NCBI RefSeq assembly: GCF_013449375.1
Contig: NZ_JACDRR010000007.1
Location: 62,146 to 126,145 of the forward strand
Direction: 5' to 3'
Source: Pectobacterium sp. CFBP8739
GTDB taxonomy: Bacteria > Pseudomonadota > Gammaproteobacteria > Enterobacterales > Enterobacteriaceae
DNA: 64,000 nucleotides
Shown: positions 1 to 9,179 of the stretch, piece by piece
How positions within the stretch are numbered: the stretch's first letter is position 1
How the letters are laid out: each line of letters begins with the position of its first letter
Translations under genes and position numbers: made by a program
Notes under the pieces: model-generated
The model's input: the letters and a program-made list of their open reading frames with translations, nothing else
Database searches by the model: none
Told to the model about the DNA's origin: nothing

Positions 1-196
1 GGCCGTCTGGTTCTCCGGGGGGGCGAGCCTGAGGAAAGGCATTACGGATCGCGTTACAAATGCGTTCCCGCTCGGATGATGTCACGCTGGCGAGTGCGAA
101 GCGTCGCGGCCCCGCCAGCTTGGGGATAAAGGCGAATCCCCCTTCACGCGCCAACTCAATGATGGCGTCCTCGTTGAGCTCCGGCAGCGTCTTCAT
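1..196 (-). CDS. Emfourin-like protease inhibitor/chaperone (partial, runs off left edge)
   Basis: Sixty-five codons are visible; the C-terminus lies outside the window. The product starts MKTLPELNEDAII and continues with an REGGFAFIPKL segment. Genes directly behind protealysin-type M4 proteases usually encode emfourin, a small protein that binds and inhibits the protease. Its ATG overlaps the TGA of the upstream protease gene (ATGA), so the two are probably translationally coupled. The identification rests mainly on this gene pairing and on the general look of the N-terminus, because the diagnostic C-terminal half cannot be seen. Confidence 0.65.
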   Translation of the reverse strand, partial: MKTLPELNEDAIIELAREGGFAFIPKLAGPRRFALASVTSSERERICNAIRNAFPQARPPGEPDG

Positions 197-1236
197 AAGA
201 ACTCCTGACGAACCTCCACGCCCACGGTTTCCCACGACTGCATGACGATGTCGGCAACGGTGTGGTTAAAACGCTTAGCGGCATGCTGAATGGTATGGCG
301 TGCAAAAATCTCGAAGTCCGCATTTTGCGGCAGTGACTTATCGCACAGCGTGTCGTACCAGATGCGGCCGGCTTTTTCCCAGGAATGCCCGCCCAGCGCG
401 ATGGCCGTCAGATAGAATGCACGATTGGGAATGCCGGAATTCAGGTGTACGCCGCCGTTATCTTCGCGTGTGTTCACATATTCGTTCATATGATAGGGTT
501 GGGGATCGATACCTAACAGTTCATCATCATACGCTGTGCCTGGATGTGACATCGATCGCAGCCCCATACCGTGAATACCGTCCGCCAGTAGTTCGGCGCC
601 GATAAGCCAGTCGGCTTGCTCAGCGGTTTGCCCCAAATGATACTGTTTGACCATAGTGCCAAAGACATCGGACAGGGATTCATTTAACGCGCCTGACTGG
701 CGGAAATAAATCAACCCAGCCTCGTTTTCGGTAATGCCGTGAGTGAGTTCATGCGCGACGACATCAAGCGCAATCGTGAAGCGATTAAAGATTTTTCCGT
801 CACCATCGCCGAATACCATCTGTTGCCCATTCCAGAAGGCGTTCTGATAATCGTGACCATAATGCACCGTGCCAGTCAGTGGCAGCCCTTCGGCGTCCAG
901 TGAGTTACGTTGGAAAATTTTCCAGAAGAAATCGTAAGTAACGCCCAGATAGTTATAGGCCTCATCGACGGCGATATCACCGTTGCTGGGCTGGCCTTCC
1001 GCACGCACCAGCTTGCCGGGCAACTGCTGTTGCTGTTCGGCATCGTGGATGTTGCGATTTGCCTGCCCTGCGGGTAACGTATCATGAGGTTCTGGGCGCG
1101 GGTTATGGCTAACCATTAATGACTGAACGTGCATCAGCGTTTGTTGCGCGCAGTGGCGCTGCTCGTCTGTGCCGTTTGCAATAATGCGATGCAAAATGTA
1201 AGGGGGGATCACGCTACAAATCGGTCTGGACTTCAT
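193..1236 (-). CDS. prt1: Neutral zinc metalloprotease, M4 family (Prt1 / protealysin-like)
   Basis: This 347-aa peptidase has the thermolysin-family zinc motif HELTH at residues 162-166 and the downstream NESLSD segment (185-190) that supplies the third zinc ligand. The N-terminus carries the short PPYILHRI-type propeptide seen in protealysins and no conventional signal peptide, so the export route is not obvious. The length equals that of the Erwinia carotovora extracellular protease Prt1. In soft-rot bacteria such enzymes degrade plant or competitor proteins. An AAGGAG-type ribosome site precedes the ATG. The 3' end overlaps the emfourin-like gene by 4 bp, which suggests co-expression of protease and inhibitor. 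Confidence 0.9.
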   Translation of the reverse strand: MKSRPICSVIPPYILHRIIANGTDEQRHCAQQTLMHVQSLMVSHNPRPEPHDTLPAGQANRNIHDAEQQQQLPGKLVRAEGQPSNGDIAVDEAYNYLGVTYDFFWKIFQRNSLDAEGLPLTGTVHYGHDYQNAFWNGQQMVFGDGDGKIFNRFTIALDVVAHELTHGITENEAGLIYFRQSGALNESLSDVFGTMVKQYHLGQTAEQADWLIGAELLADGIHGMGLRSMSHPGTAYDDELLGIDPQPYHMNEYVNTREDNGGVHLNSGIPNRAFYLTAIALGGHSWEKAGRIWYDTLCDKSLPQNADFEIFARHTIQHAAKRFNHTVADIVMQSWETVGVEVRQEFL

Positions 1237-1464
1237 ACCTCATCTCCTTGAAAACGCTCATCAGGGGTAACACAGACGACCAACAATCTTTACTGTCTTT
1301 TATCTCACCTGCGTCGCCACGCAAAGTCCGGAATCCGCATAGTGAAAACGGTTAATATGAATGAGTAAACTGGAAATGAGTATAGTCCAGATACTGGGGG
1401 CAGGGAGGGGAGATTGCCGTTGTTTTCGGACAAATTCCCATTCGCGTATTTTATGCCGATTGCG
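1237..1464. other. Intergenic region between prt1 and xseA
   Basis: About 230 bp containing the upstream region of prt1. No convincing operator, RNA or small gene was seen. Confidence 0.4.
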
Positions 1465-2859
1465 TTATTTTGGCGTCGGGGATGAGGGTTTTCGCCGCTT
1501 TTTCACAGAACTTGGGTTCGGCACCAACGTCGTAACCTGACTTTCTATCCAACCGTCCTGCAAACGGGTTTTCAGCGTTTCGCCGGGGGAAATTTGCGCG
1601 ACGTTTTTCAGCACTTTACCATCCGAGGCGGTGGTGACGTTATAGCCACGCGCCAGTGTCGCCAGCGGGCTAACGCCTTCCAGTCGCGAACAGGCGATGC
1701 CTAGCTTTTGCTTGTTCTGATTCAACTGACGTTCTACTGCACTTTGCATCTGATAGCTCAACTGCTGTAAACGCTGCTGCGCACGATGAATGCGGGTTTG
1801 CGGCTGCTGTTGCATCAGGCGCTGTTGTAAGCGTTCACTCCGGCGTGACGTCTTCCGTAGCTGCTGCTGCATGGCGTCATCCAGACGCTGGCGCAGTTTG
1901 ACCAACTGTGCCTGCTGACGTGCCAGCCGCAGTTGTGGATGCTGTTGTTGTAAACGGTGGTGCAGACGAGTGAAATCTCGGTTGCGCTGGGCAAGGTAAT
2001 AATCCATCGCCATTTCCAGACGCTGGCGCTGGGACTGTATCTGGCGCACTAGCTCCAGTTGGTTACGACTCACTAACTCGGCAGCAGCGGACGGTGTGGG
2101 TGCGCGCAGGTCACCGACGAAATCGGCGATGGTGACATCGGTTTCATGGCCGACGGCGCTGACGATAGGAATGTGGCTGGCGAAAATGGCGCGGGCGACC
2201 CGCTCGTCATTAAAGCTCCACAGATCTTCCAGTGAACCGCCGCCACGCCCGACGATTAACACGTCACACTCCTCTCTCTGGTTAGCCAGTTCAATAGCGC
2301 GAACAATCTGTAGCGGTGCGTCCGCACCTTGCACCGAGGTGGGATACACGATCACCGGCAGCGACGGATCGCGGCGCTGCAATACCTGCAAGATATCGTG
2401 CAGTGCGGCACCGCTGGCGGACGTAATCACGCCGACCTGTCTGGCGGGAGAGGGAAGCACTTGTTTAAATTGCTGGTCGAACAATCCTTCGGCAGCGAGT
2501 TTCTGCTTGAGCTGTTCAAACTGCTGCTGCAACAGACCGTCACCAGCAGGCTGCATACTTTCCGCCAGCAACTGATAGTCGCCACGCGGTTCATACAGCG
2601 TAATGGTGGCGCGAATCAGTACCTGTTGGCCGTTTTGCGGACGGAACGTCACTCTACGGTTGCTGGTGCGGAACATCGCGCAGCGCACCTGCGCACGCTC
2701 GTCTTTCAGCGTGAAATACCAGTGGCCGGATGAGGGCTGAGAGAGGTTGGATATTTCGCCGGAGAGCCAAATCTGGCCCATTTCCATTTCCAACAGTTGT
2801 CTAACCGTCTGATTCAGTCGGCTAACGGTAAAAATTGCAGAGGAGGGAAATTGAGACAT
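1465..2859 (-). CDS. xseA: Exodeoxyribonuclease VII large subunit
   Basis: A 464-aa protein that matches enterobacterial XseA throughout. It has an N-terminal OB-fold (about residues 1-105, beginning [17 protein letters not shown]), a catalytic core with the [15 protein letters not shown] motif, and a long glutamine/arginine-rich coiled-coil region that binds several XseB subunits. With XseB it degrades single-stranded DNA to oligonucleotides from either end, in DNA repair and msDNA toxicity control. The start was set five codons inside the longest reading frame, because family members begin at this methionine. It is divergent from guaB, the usual enterobacterial arrangement. Confidence 0.96.
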   Translation of the reverse strand: MSQFPSSAIFTVSRLNQTVRQLLEMEMGQIWLSGEISNLSQPSSGHWYFTLKDERAQVRCAMFRTSNRRVTFRPQNGQQVLIRATITLYEPRGDYQLLAESMQPAGDGLLQQQFEQLKQKLAAEGLFDQQFKQVLPSPARQVGVITSASGAALHDILQVLQRRDPSLPVIVYPTSVQGADAPLQIVRAIELANQREECDVLIVGRGGGSLEDLWSFNDERVARAIFASHIPIVSAVGHETDVTIADFVGDLRAPTPSAAAELVSRNQLELVRQIQSQRQRLEMAMDYYLAQRNRDFTRLHHRLQQQHPQLRLARQQAQLVKLRQRLDDAMQQQLRKTSRRSERLQQRLMQQQPQTRIHRAQQRLQQLSYQMQSAVERQLNQNKQKLGIACSRLEGVSPLATLARGYNVTTASDGKVLKNVAQISPGETLKTRLQDGWIESQVTTLVPNPSSVKKRRKPSSPTPK

Positions 2860-2952
2860 TGTGAGCCAGATCAAATTTTAAAACAGTCACTTAATTGATC
2901 GATACTACCTACCTGAAACAGGTAATCAAGCATTTTAGTAAAATAATGCTGG

Positions 2953-2978
2953 AGGCAACCGATTACGCTCTGTATAAT
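2953..2978 (+). promoter_or_regulatory. guaBA promoter with PurR-like operator
   Basis: A TATAAT -10 hexamer lies at 2973-2978, about 50 bp before the guaB ATG. Immediately upstream, 2953-2968 reads AGGCAACCGATTACGC, a PurR-box-like palindrome located as in E. coli guaB, where purine-bound PurR represses guaBA. The operator would cover the -35/-10 spacer. A separate TACCTG-AAA-CAGGTA inverted repeat lies farther upstream in the same xseA-guaB gap. Confidence 0.6.
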
Positions 2979-3030
2979 GCCACGGCAATATTTTATCTAT
3001 TCTTACATCCACCTTGGTGAGATATTGCCC

Positions 3031-4497
3031 ATGCTACGTATCGCTAAAGAAGCACTGACGTTTGACGACGTCCTCCTGGTTCCCGCTCATTCTACCGTTC
3101 TGCCTAACACTGCCGATCTGTCCACGCAGTTGACGAAAAACATTCGCCTGAATATTCCTATGCTGTCCGCAGCGATGGATACCGTTACCGAATCCGGCCT
3201 GGCTATTGCGCTGGCGCAGGAAGGCGGTCTGGGCTTTATTCACAAAAATATGTCAATTGAGCGTCAGGCTGAAGAAGTGAGCCGCGTGAAAAAACATGAA
3301 AGCGGCGTGGTGGTTGATCCACAAACAGTGACGCCAGAAACCACGCTGCGTGAAATGAAAGAGCTGACCGAGCGCAACGGCTTCGCGGGTTACCCTGTCG
3401 TGGCAAAAGACAACGAGCTGGTGGGCATCATCACCGGTCGTGACGTGCGTTTTGTTACCGATTTGGAAAAACCGGTTAGCGCGTTCATGACGCCGAAAGA
3501 GCGTCTGGTCACCGTTAAAGAAGGCGAAGCGCGTGACGTTGTGCTGCAAAAGATGCACGAAAAACGCGTCGAGAAAGCGCTGGTCGTTGACGACAAATTC
3601 CACCTGATCGGCATGATCACGGTAAAAGATTTCCAGAAAGCAGAACGTAAGCCTAACGCCTGTAAAGACGAGCACGGTCGCCTGCGCGTTGGCGCAGCGG
3701 TTGGCGCCGGTGCGGGTAACGAAGAGCGCGTTGATGCGCTGGTTGCCGCGGGCGTTGACGTTCTGCTGATCGACTCCTCACACGGCCATTCCGAAGGCGT
3801 ATTGCAGCGTATTCGTGAAACGCGTGCGAAATACCCGAACCTCGAAATTATCGGCGGTAACGTCGCGACGGGCGCAGGTGCGAAAGCGCTGGTTGAAGCG
3901 GGCGTTAGCGCGGTGAAAGTGGGTATCGGCCCTGGCTCTATCTGTACGACGCGTATTGTAACGGGCGTAGGCGTACCACAAATTACGGCGATCTCCGATG
4001 CGGTTGAGGCGCTGGAAGGCACGGGCATTCCGGTCATCGCCGACGGCGGTATCCGCTTCTCCGGCGACATTGCTAAAGCGATTGCAGCAGGCGCAGCCTG
4101 CGTCATGGTCGGTTCTATGCTGGCAGGTACGGAAGAATCTCCGGGTGAAATCGAACTGTATCAGGGACGAGCATTCAAATCTTATCGCGGCATGGGTTCA
4201 CTGGGCGCGATGTCCAAAGGCTCATCAGACCGTTACTTCCAGACCGATAACGCGGCCGACAAACTGGTGCCGGAAGGTATCGAAGGACGCGTAGCTTATA
4301 AAGGCCGCCTGAAAGAGATCGTTCACCAGCAGATGGGTGGTTTGCGCTCTTGCATGGGCTTGACCGGTTGCGCGACTATCGACGCACTGCGCACGCAGGC
4401 TGAGTTTGTACGTATCAGCGGCGCGGGCATTCAGGAAAGCCACGTTCACGACGTTACCATTACTAAAGAGTCACCGAACTACCGTATGGGTTCATAA
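3031..4497 (+). CDS. guaB: Inosine-5'-monophosphate dehydrogenase
   Basis: A 488-aa protein, the same length as E. coli GuaB. It oxidises IMP to XMP with NAD+, the first committed step of GMP synthesis. The TIM barrel is interrupted by two CBS domains (about residues 93-205). The catalytic loop [10 protein letters not shown] places the nucleophilic cysteine at residue 305, and the flap and C-terminal MGS segment are intact. The start at [13 protein letters not shown] was chosen by family alignment; the reading frame extends 18 codons further upstream, but those overlap the promoter. It is followed by guaA after 124 bp in the standard guaBA operon. Confidence 0.98.
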   Translation: MLRIAKEALTFDDVLLVPAHSTVLPNTADLSTQLTKNIRLNIPMLSAAMDTVTESGLAIALAQEGGLGFIHKNMSIERQAEEVSRVKKHESGVVVDPQTVTPETTLREMKELTERNGFAGYPVVAKDNELVGIITGRDVRFVTDLEKPVSAFMTPKERLVTVKEGEARDVVLQKMHEKRVEKALVVDDKFHLIGMITVKDFQKAERKPNACKDEHGRLRVGAAVGAGAGNEERVDALVAAGVDVLLIDSSHGHSEGVLQRIRETRAKYPNLEIIGGNVATGAGAKALVEAGVSAVKVGIGPGSICTTRIVTGVGVPQITAISDAVEALEGTGIPVIADGGIRFSGDIAKAIAAGAACVMVGSMLAGTEESPGEIELYQGRAFKSYRGMGSLGAMSKGSSDRYFQTDNAADKLVPEGIEGRVAYKGRLKEIVHQQMGGLRSCMGLTGCATIDALRTQAEFVRISGAGIQESHVHDVTITKESPNYRMGS

Positions 4498-4621
4498 GGT
4501 GATTTAACGCGATAAACCCTGTACTATTTTGCGCCGCTCTGTCTTTGTGTAAGGCCGAGCGGCCAGATGGGTTTACTTTTTTCTTTCGCTTTTGTCTTTT
4601 GCTTTTTGGAACATGCTCCTC

Positions 4622-6199
4622 ATGACTCAAAACATTCATCAACACCGCATTCTTATTCTGGATTTCGGCTCACAGTACACGCAACTAGTGGCACGTCGCG
4701 TGCGTGAACTGGGCGTTTACTGTGAACTGTGGGAATGGGATGTCACGGAAGCACAGATTCGTGGGTTTAATCCGAACGGGATCATCCTGTCCGGCGGCCC
4801 GGAAAGCACCACCGAGTTTGGCAGCCCACGTGCGCCAGAATACGTGTTCAACGCTGGCGTACCGGTATTAGGCGTGTGTTACGGTATGCAGACGATGGCG
4901 ATGCAACTAGGCGGCCACGTTGAAGGTTCCAACGAGCGTGAGTTTGGTTATGCGCAGGTAGAAGTGAAGGCCGAGAGCGCGCTGGTGCGTGATATTCAGG
5001 ATGCGTTGAGCGCCGCAGGTGCACCGCTGCTGGATGTCTGGATGAGCCACGGCGATAAAGTGACGGCAATCCCTGAAGGGTTTACCACTGTTGCCAGCAC
5101 GGATACCTGTCCGTTTGCCATCATGGCGAATGAAGAGAAGCGTTTTTACGGCGTGCAGTTCCACCCAGAAGTGACGCACACCCGTCAGGGCCAGCACATG
5201 TTAGAGCGTTTCGTCCGTGACATTTGCCAGTGTGAAGCGCTGTGGACGCCTGCCAAGATTATCGACGATGCGGTAACCCGTATTCGTGAGCAGGTCGGCA
5301 ACGACAAAGTGATTCTGGGCCTGTCTGGCGGCGTGGATTCTTCTGTGACCGCGATGCTGCTGCACCGTGCGATTGGTGACCGCCTGACCTGCGTCTTTGT
5401 TGATAACGGCCTGCTGCGCCTGAACGAAGCCGATCAGGTGCTGGAAATGTTCGGCGATCATTTCGGTCTGAACATTGTGCATGTGGCGGCAGAAGATCGC
5501 TTCTTAGGCGAACTGGCTGGCGAAAACGATCCAGAAGCCAAGCGTAAAATCATCGGTCGCGTGTTCGTTGAAGTGTTCGATGAAGAAGCCAGCAAGCAAG
5601 TCGACGTGAAATGGCTGGCGCAAGGCACCATCTATCCTGACGTGATCGAATCCGCAGCCTCTGCGACGGGCAAAGCACACGTCATCAAGTCCCACCACAA
5701 CGTGGGTGGCTTGCCGAAAGAGATGAAGCTGGGTCTGGTTGAGCCGCTGAAAGAGCTGTTCAAAGACGAAGTGCGTAAGATCGGTCTGGAACTGGGTCTG
5801 CCGTACAACATGCTGTACCGCCATCCGTTCCCAGGTCCAGGTCTGGGCGTGCGTGTACTGGGTGAAGTGAAGAAAGAATATTGTGACCTGTTGCGTCGTG
5901 CGGATGCGATCTTCATCGAAGAGCTGCACAAAGCCGACCTGTACAACAAGGTTAGCCAGGCATTCACCGTCTTCCTGCCGGTTCGCTCCGTTGGCGTGAT
6001 GGGCGATGGCCGTAAATACGATTGGGTTGTCTCGCTGCGTGCGGTAGAAACCATCGACTTTATGACCGCGCACTGGGCACACCTGCCATACGATTTCTTG
6101 GGCCGCGTCTCCAACCGCATCATCAACGAAGTCGATGGCATCTCCCGCGTCGTTTATGACGTATCGGGCAAACCACCAGCGACGATCGAGTGGGAATAA
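4622..6199 (+). CDS. guaA: GMP synthase (glutamine-hydrolysing)
   Basis: A 525-aa enzyme that aminates XMP to GMP using glutamine and ATP. The N-terminal class I glutamine amidotransferase domain has its catalytic cysteine at residue 86 (GVCYGMQ) and the HPE dyad in QFHPEVTH. The ATP-pyrophosphatase domain carries the P-loop SGGVDSS near residue 235, followed by the C-terminal dimerisation domain ending in ATIEWE. The start at [16 protein letters not shown] matches E. coli GuaA. It is the second gene of guaBA. The 3' end of guaA is a recognised integration site for genomic islands, and accessory genes follow here. Confidence 0.98.
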   Translation: MTQNIHQHRILILDFGSQYTQLVARRVRELGVYCELWEWDVTEAQIRGFNPNGIILSGGPESTTEFGSPRAPEYVFNAGVPVLGVCYGMQTMAMQLGGHVEGSNEREFGYAQVEVKAESALVRDIQDALSAAGAPLLDVWMSHGDKVTAIPEGFTTVASTDTCPFAIMANEEKRFYGVQFHPEVTHTRQGQHMLERFVRDICQCEALWTPAKIIDDAVTRIREQVGNDKVILGLSGGVDSSVTAMLLHRAIGDRLTCVFVDNGLLRLNEADQVLEMFGDHFGLNIVHVAAEDRFLGELAGENDPEAKRKIIGRVFVEVFDEEASKQVDVKWLAQGTIYPDVIESAASATGKAHVIKSHHNVGGLPKEMKLGLVEPLKELFKDEVRKIGLELGLPYNMLYRHPFPGPGLGVRVLGEVKKEYCDLLRRADAIFIEELHKADLYNKVSQAFTVFLPVRSVGVMGDGRKYDWVVSLRAVETIDFMTAHWAHLPYDFLGRVSNRIINEVDGISRVVYDVSGKPPATIEWE

Positions 6200-6232
6200 G
6201 CCTGTATCTGAAATAGCGTTGTGCTAAACAGC

Positions 6233-6260
6233 AAAAACCCGCGTGACTGCGGGTTTTTTT
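6233..6260 (+). terminator. Rho-independent terminator of guaBA
   Basis: The stem AAAAACCCGC / GCGGGTTTTT encloses a six-base loop and ends in a T tract, 34 bp after the guaA stop codon. Confidence 0.92.
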
Positions 6261-6293
6261 ACGTCTTTTTGCGCTCTTGAGTGACTGATATTT

Positions 6294-6518
6294 TTAATTA
6301 TTGTGAGTGTGGGGTATGAGCCTAACGCCTGCGGCTCTGGTGATTTCGGTGAGCGTCGTCAGCGTCGGGTTGCCATTTTCAGACAATGTTCTGTATAGCT
6401 GTTGGCGAGACAGTCCCGATTTTTTGGCTATTTCGCCCACTCCGCCACGCGCTTCAACAACACGGCGTAATGCTGTCAGGAATGCCGCGATGCCACCTTC
6501 CTCATAAATATCCTCTAA
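6294..6518 (-). pseudogene. Truncated HTH addiction-module antidote protein
   Basis: The minus strand is open for about 74 codons and encodes EEGGIAAFLTALRRVV, then IAKKSGLSRQQLYRTLSENG, then a conserved-looking end, NPTLTTLTEITRAAGVRL. This is the C-terminal DNA-binding half of the small HTH proteins found as antidotes next to HigB-type toxins. An in-frame TAA at 6519-6521 precedes it and no in-frame ATG, GTG or TTG start with a ribosome site is visible, so the first 20-30 residues and any toxin partner are missing. I read it as a decayed remnant rather than a working gene; initiation at a non-standard codon cannot be excluded. Confidence 0.6.
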
Positions 6519-6627
6519 TTAAAAACGACAACGTTGCAAAGTAGTTTCATTGGATTGATGTTTCGGGGTTAGACAGATTTAAGTGGTGACAAATTATCCA
6601 GCCACAAACGATGGCGCAATCTTTTTC

Positions 6628-6648
6628 TGTACGGTAAAATTACGTACA
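6628..6648. promoter_or_regulatory. Palindromic operator of the tacAT pair
   Basis: A 21-bp near-perfect palindrome with outer arms TGTACG and CGTACA around GTAA-A-TTA lies directly before an AAAGGAGG ribosome site (6649-6656). Ribbon-helix-helix antitoxins of the TacA type bind such sites and, with the toxin, repress their own operon. Confidence 0.65.
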
Positions 6649-6661
6649 AAAGGAGGTCACT

Positions 6662-6931
6662 ATGACTACTACTGCTCGTTTAGATCTTCGGTTGAATGCT
6701 CACGATAAAGAACGCATCACTAAGGCTGCCGCATTACGTGGTATCGCTGTTTCTGCATTTGTGCGTGATGCGGTGTTGCGTGAAGCGGATACCGCCATTG
6801 CCGCAGATACCGCTGTTACACTTTCTGAGCAAGAATCTCGCCGTTTTTTGGCTGCGCTGAATCAGCCGTTTCTGCCTAATGATCGTTTGCATAAAGCGAT
6901 GGAAGAGGCTGCCAATTTGATGAAACGCTAA
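6662..6931 (+). CDS. tacA: Type II antitoxin, TacA/DUF1778 ribbon-helix-helix
   Basis: An 89-aa protein. The N-terminal half (TARLDLRLNAHDKERITKAA, then ISAFVRDAVL-like residues) is a DUF1778 ribbon-helix-helix DNA-binding domain. The C-terminal tail (FLPNDRLHKAMEEA) is the type that wraps around and blocks a GNAT toxin. It should neutralise the acetyltransferase encoded 3 bp downstream and autorepress through the palindrome just upstream. A strong AGGAGG site precedes the ATG. The symbol is used by family analogy with Salmonella TacA. Confidence 0.88.
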   Translation: MTTTARLDLRLNAHDKERITKAAALRGIAVSAFVRDAVLREADTAIAADTAVTLSEQESRRFLAALNQPFLPNDRLHKAMEEAANLMKR

Positions 6932-6934
6932 CCT

Positions 6935-7426
6935 ATGGCGCTGATATTTTCATTGCTGGACGGTCGCCGCCATGACCGTTCAAGTTTTTCTTGTGGTGTT
7001 TTGGCTCTTGATGATTATCTGCAAAAGCGAGCCTCGCAACATCAGCGTGATGGAATCGCTACGACTCATATCCTGCTCGATGAGTCGCAGCCTACCTCTA
7101 TTCTGGGCTACTGCTCATTGTCCGCAGCACACTTATATTTGCACGAGCTCAGTGAAAATGACCGTAAGCGCTTGCCAGGATATCCGGTGCCTGCTATGCG
7201 TATGGGGCGTTTGGCGGTATCGACTGCTGAACAGAAGAAAGGTTACGGACAACTTTTGTTGGGACATGCTGTGAATATGGCGCTATCTGTGCGTAATACG
7301 ATAGGCGTGCGAGTGCTGATTGTTGATGCGAAAGATGCACGGGCTGCTGCGTTTTATGAGGAGTTCGGTTTCCGAAAAACAGCTAGTGAAGCGTTAAGGT
7401 TGTATCTACCAATCTCGAACAGCTAG
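6935..7426 (+). CDS. tacT: Type II toxin, TacT-like GNAT acetyltransferase
   Basis: A 163-aa GNAT-fold protein. TacT toxins acetylate the amino group of aminoacyl-tRNAs and stop translation. The acetyl-CoA pyrophosphate loop is seen as QKKGYG (residues 100-105), the preceding strand as MRMGRLAV, and the expected catalytic tyrosine falls at residue 141 in AFYEEFGF. The gene starts 3 bp after tacA, so the antitoxin is made first. The pair is complete and appears intact, unlike the antitoxin fragment before it. Confidence 0.88.
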   Translation: MALIFSLLDGRRHDRSSFSCGVLALDDYLQKRASQHQRDGIATTHILLDESQPTSILGYCSLSAAHLYLHELSENDRKRLPGYPVPAMRMGRLAVSTAEQKKGYGQLLLGHAVNMALSVRNTIGVRVLIVDAKDARAAAFYEEFGFRKTASEALRLYLPISNS

Positions 7427-7665
7427 GTAAGCTCAATTATATCCACGGTGTGTGAAGTGATTCATACTGCTTTACCTCTTGATATATAGACCTGCTTGCA
7501 GGAACTTTATCCCCACGTTTCCTTTAAAATACGGCATCGATTTAGCCAGCTATAAGCTAATGTTTTGATATATGTGACTCATCGTCCGTGGTTTTACAAG
7601 CGACTAAAGGCGATCCTACCCACACGGAAATCAAAAATGGTTTTTGATAGGTGGAGGGAAATGGA

Positions 7666-7881
7666 ATGAATCACACTGACTGGCATCCGGCGGATATCAT
7701 CGCGGGGTTACGGAAGAAAGGGACGACGCTGGCGGCGGTTTCCAGAGCGGCGGGGTTGGCGTCATCCACGCTGGCGAATGCGCTCACCAGACATTGGCCG
7801 AAAGGCGAACGGCTGATTGCCGAAGCGATGGGGAAAAGGCCAGAAGAGATTTGGCCGTCGCGTTATTCAGGCGTGAAGTGA
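7666..7881 (+). CDS. SfsB/Ner-like winged HTH transcriptional regulator
   Basis: A 71-aa protein resembling E. coli SfsB (Nlp) and phage Mu Ner, with the family's DWHPADIIAGLRKKGT opening and the STLANAL...WPKGE recognition helix, ending IWPSRY. The family contains phage-derived DNA-binding repressors or activators. The ATG at 7666 was preferred over a GTG at 7651, because GGAGGG at 7653-7658 is well spaced for it. It lacks the extra C-terminal 20 residues of E. coli SfsB. It stands alone between the toxin-antitoxin pair and a small inverted-repeat element, and its target is unknown. Confidence 0.8.
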   Translation: MNHTDWHPADIIAGLRKKGTTLAAVSRAAGLASSTLANALTRHWPKGERLIAEAMGKRPEEIWPSRYSGVK

Positions 7882-7905
7882 GGGCAGGGAGTAGGGGAGA
7901 AAAAG

Positions 7906-8063
7906 ATGAAAGCGCCATTCCTCGATGTAATGTTGTTCACTTAAACATGGATTTAGGGGGAAACGCGGTGATGCGGTTCCCGCAGGATACCTCGCACCGT
8001 GGTAGCCCCGGTATCTCGATCCTTAAACGATCGGCATTACATTCCTCGATGGCGCTTTTTCAT
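7906..8063. repeat. Inverted-repeat element (about 158 bp)
   Basis: The left arm 7906-7932 (ATGAAAGCGCCAT ... ATGTAATG) and right arm 8035-8063 (CATTACAT ... ATGGCGCTTTTTCAT) are imperfect inverted repeats. CATTCCTCGATG also occurs in direct orientation inside both arms. No coding sequence lies between them. It may be a small non-autonomous mobile remnant. Confidence 0.45.
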
Positions 8064-8086
8064 GTAAGTCCTATCGTGCAATGAAA

Positions 8087-8404
8087 TCATGCAAACACGA
8101 CTTTAACGCTACCCGGTGTGCGGCGCGGCTTCCCTACAACGATCTGTATATCGCGTCCCAGCTTTGTAAGGCATTCCAGCATTTTGGTTTCGCTGATTCC
8201 CCTGAATTGGCCACGCAATAGGTTGGATAGCTTTGGTTGGGGCATGCCCAATAGCTTCGCTGCTTCTGCCTGTGTGAGGCGGCGGCTTTTGATGATTGAG
8301 CTAATCAGGGTGGCAAGCTGCGCTTTGACCAACATATCTTCAGCATGCACGTTGCCAAGGTCGGCGTACACATTACCGCTGCTGACTTCAATATCCTGGC
8401 TCAT
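8087..8404 (-). CDS. XRE-family helix-turn-helix protein (orphan HigA-type antitoxin)
   Basis: A 105-aa protein with an XRE helix-turn-helix at about residues 30-65 (RRLTQAEAAKLLGMPQPKLS) and the FRGISETKMLECLTKLG continuation typical of HigA-like antitoxins. Such genes normally follow a Gp49/HigB-type mRNA interferase gene. Here no toxin is found, and the upstream neighbour is a YcxB-like membrane protein. The start at 8404 follows an AAGGAG site at good distance; an alternative ATG lies six codons upstream. It may now act as a free-standing regulator or as a cross-antitoxin. Confidence 0.8.
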   Translation of the reverse strand: MSQDIEVSSGNVYADLGNVHAEDMLVKAQLATLISSIIKSRRLTQAEAAKLLGMPQPKLSNLLRGQFRGISETKMLECLTKLGRDIQIVVGKPRRTPGSVKVVFA

Positions 8405-8457
8405 GTTATGCTCCTTTTGCATGGTTTTCTGCGGTTTAAGGCGTTCACGAATGGTGT

Positions 8458-9021
8458 CTATGATGCTGCTTTTGGACTACCCATTCTTTCCTCAATAAAA
8501 AGAATGAGTGACTCAGCTTCTTTTTCATCAGAAAAATTACGAAGAGAAATAGGGATAGCAATAATATTATCAACGAGTAAAAATAAATGATTATCGATTT
8601 TATTAAGGTGAGAAATTGCATGCCATTTATAGCGACTGTGTGAGCTTTCCGTTTCTCCGTAGATGCCATCATTGTTTATCGTTATTTTTACCTTTGTTGG
8701 AAATACCCCTGAAGGATAGCTTTTTATTTTTCTGGTGAGTAATGAAAGTAAAATATAAAGTACGACTAGTGAAGCCGTAAGGTAAGAAAATAGTTTTATG
8801 ACTGGATGGGCTTCACGTTCGCTGGATAAGAAAATGATCGCCAGTAATATAAAGAGCGACAAAAGTAACAAAACAAATGAAAGCATTGACAGGGAATTAA
8901 TTATCCTGTGCTTATAACTCTGTCTCTTTTTATTCCAGCTAGATATCGACTTAATACTCTTTTCATAGTCGTTTTGTGTTAACGTCTGATGAATAATGAA
9001 TTCTTTATTGTCTGTTTCCAT
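8458..9021 (-). CDS. YcxB-like membrane protein
   Basis: A 187-aa protein with two adjacent hydrophobic segments (about residues 46-65 and 77-95) followed by a soluble domain with the YcxB-type pattern of strand, IYGETESSHSRYKWHAISHL, then NHLFLLVDNIIAIPISLR. YcxB-like proteins are widespread, poorly characterised two-helix membrane proteins. The gene is clearly richer in A+T than the flanking core genes, which agrees with horizontal acquisition. It ends about 50 bp before the orphan antitoxin gene on the same strand, so the two may be co-transcribed. No function can be assigned. Confidence 0.75.
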   Translation of the reverse strand: METDNKEFIIHQTLTQNDYEKSIKSISSWNKKRQSYKHRIINSLSMLSFVLLLLSLFILLAIIFLSSEREAHPVIKLFSYLTASLVVLYILLSLLTRKIKSYPSGVFPTKVKITINNDGIYGETESSHSRYKWHAISHLNKIDNHLFLLVDNIIAIPISLRNFSDEKEAESLILFIEERMGSPKAAS

Positions 9022-9149
9022 TTTCGTTACGATCTCTGTTATCCATACAATATTATATTCACATCGTGCATGAGATGTGGAGGGCTTTTCTGTCTAATTT
9101 CCGCCCTGTACGTTAGAACGAACTATAACCACGTTGCAAATATGCTGAT

Positions 9150-9179
9150 ACTGATAGCCCAGCGCTCTGGGCTATCAGT
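9150..9179. terminator. Stem-loop after the Sel1-repeat gene
   Basis: A perfect 13-bp stem (ACTGATAGCCCAG / CTGGGCTATCAGT) with a four-base loop sits 29 bp past the stop codon of the Sel1 gene. A T tract is missing, so it may be a weak or protein-assisted terminator. Confidence 0.55.
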
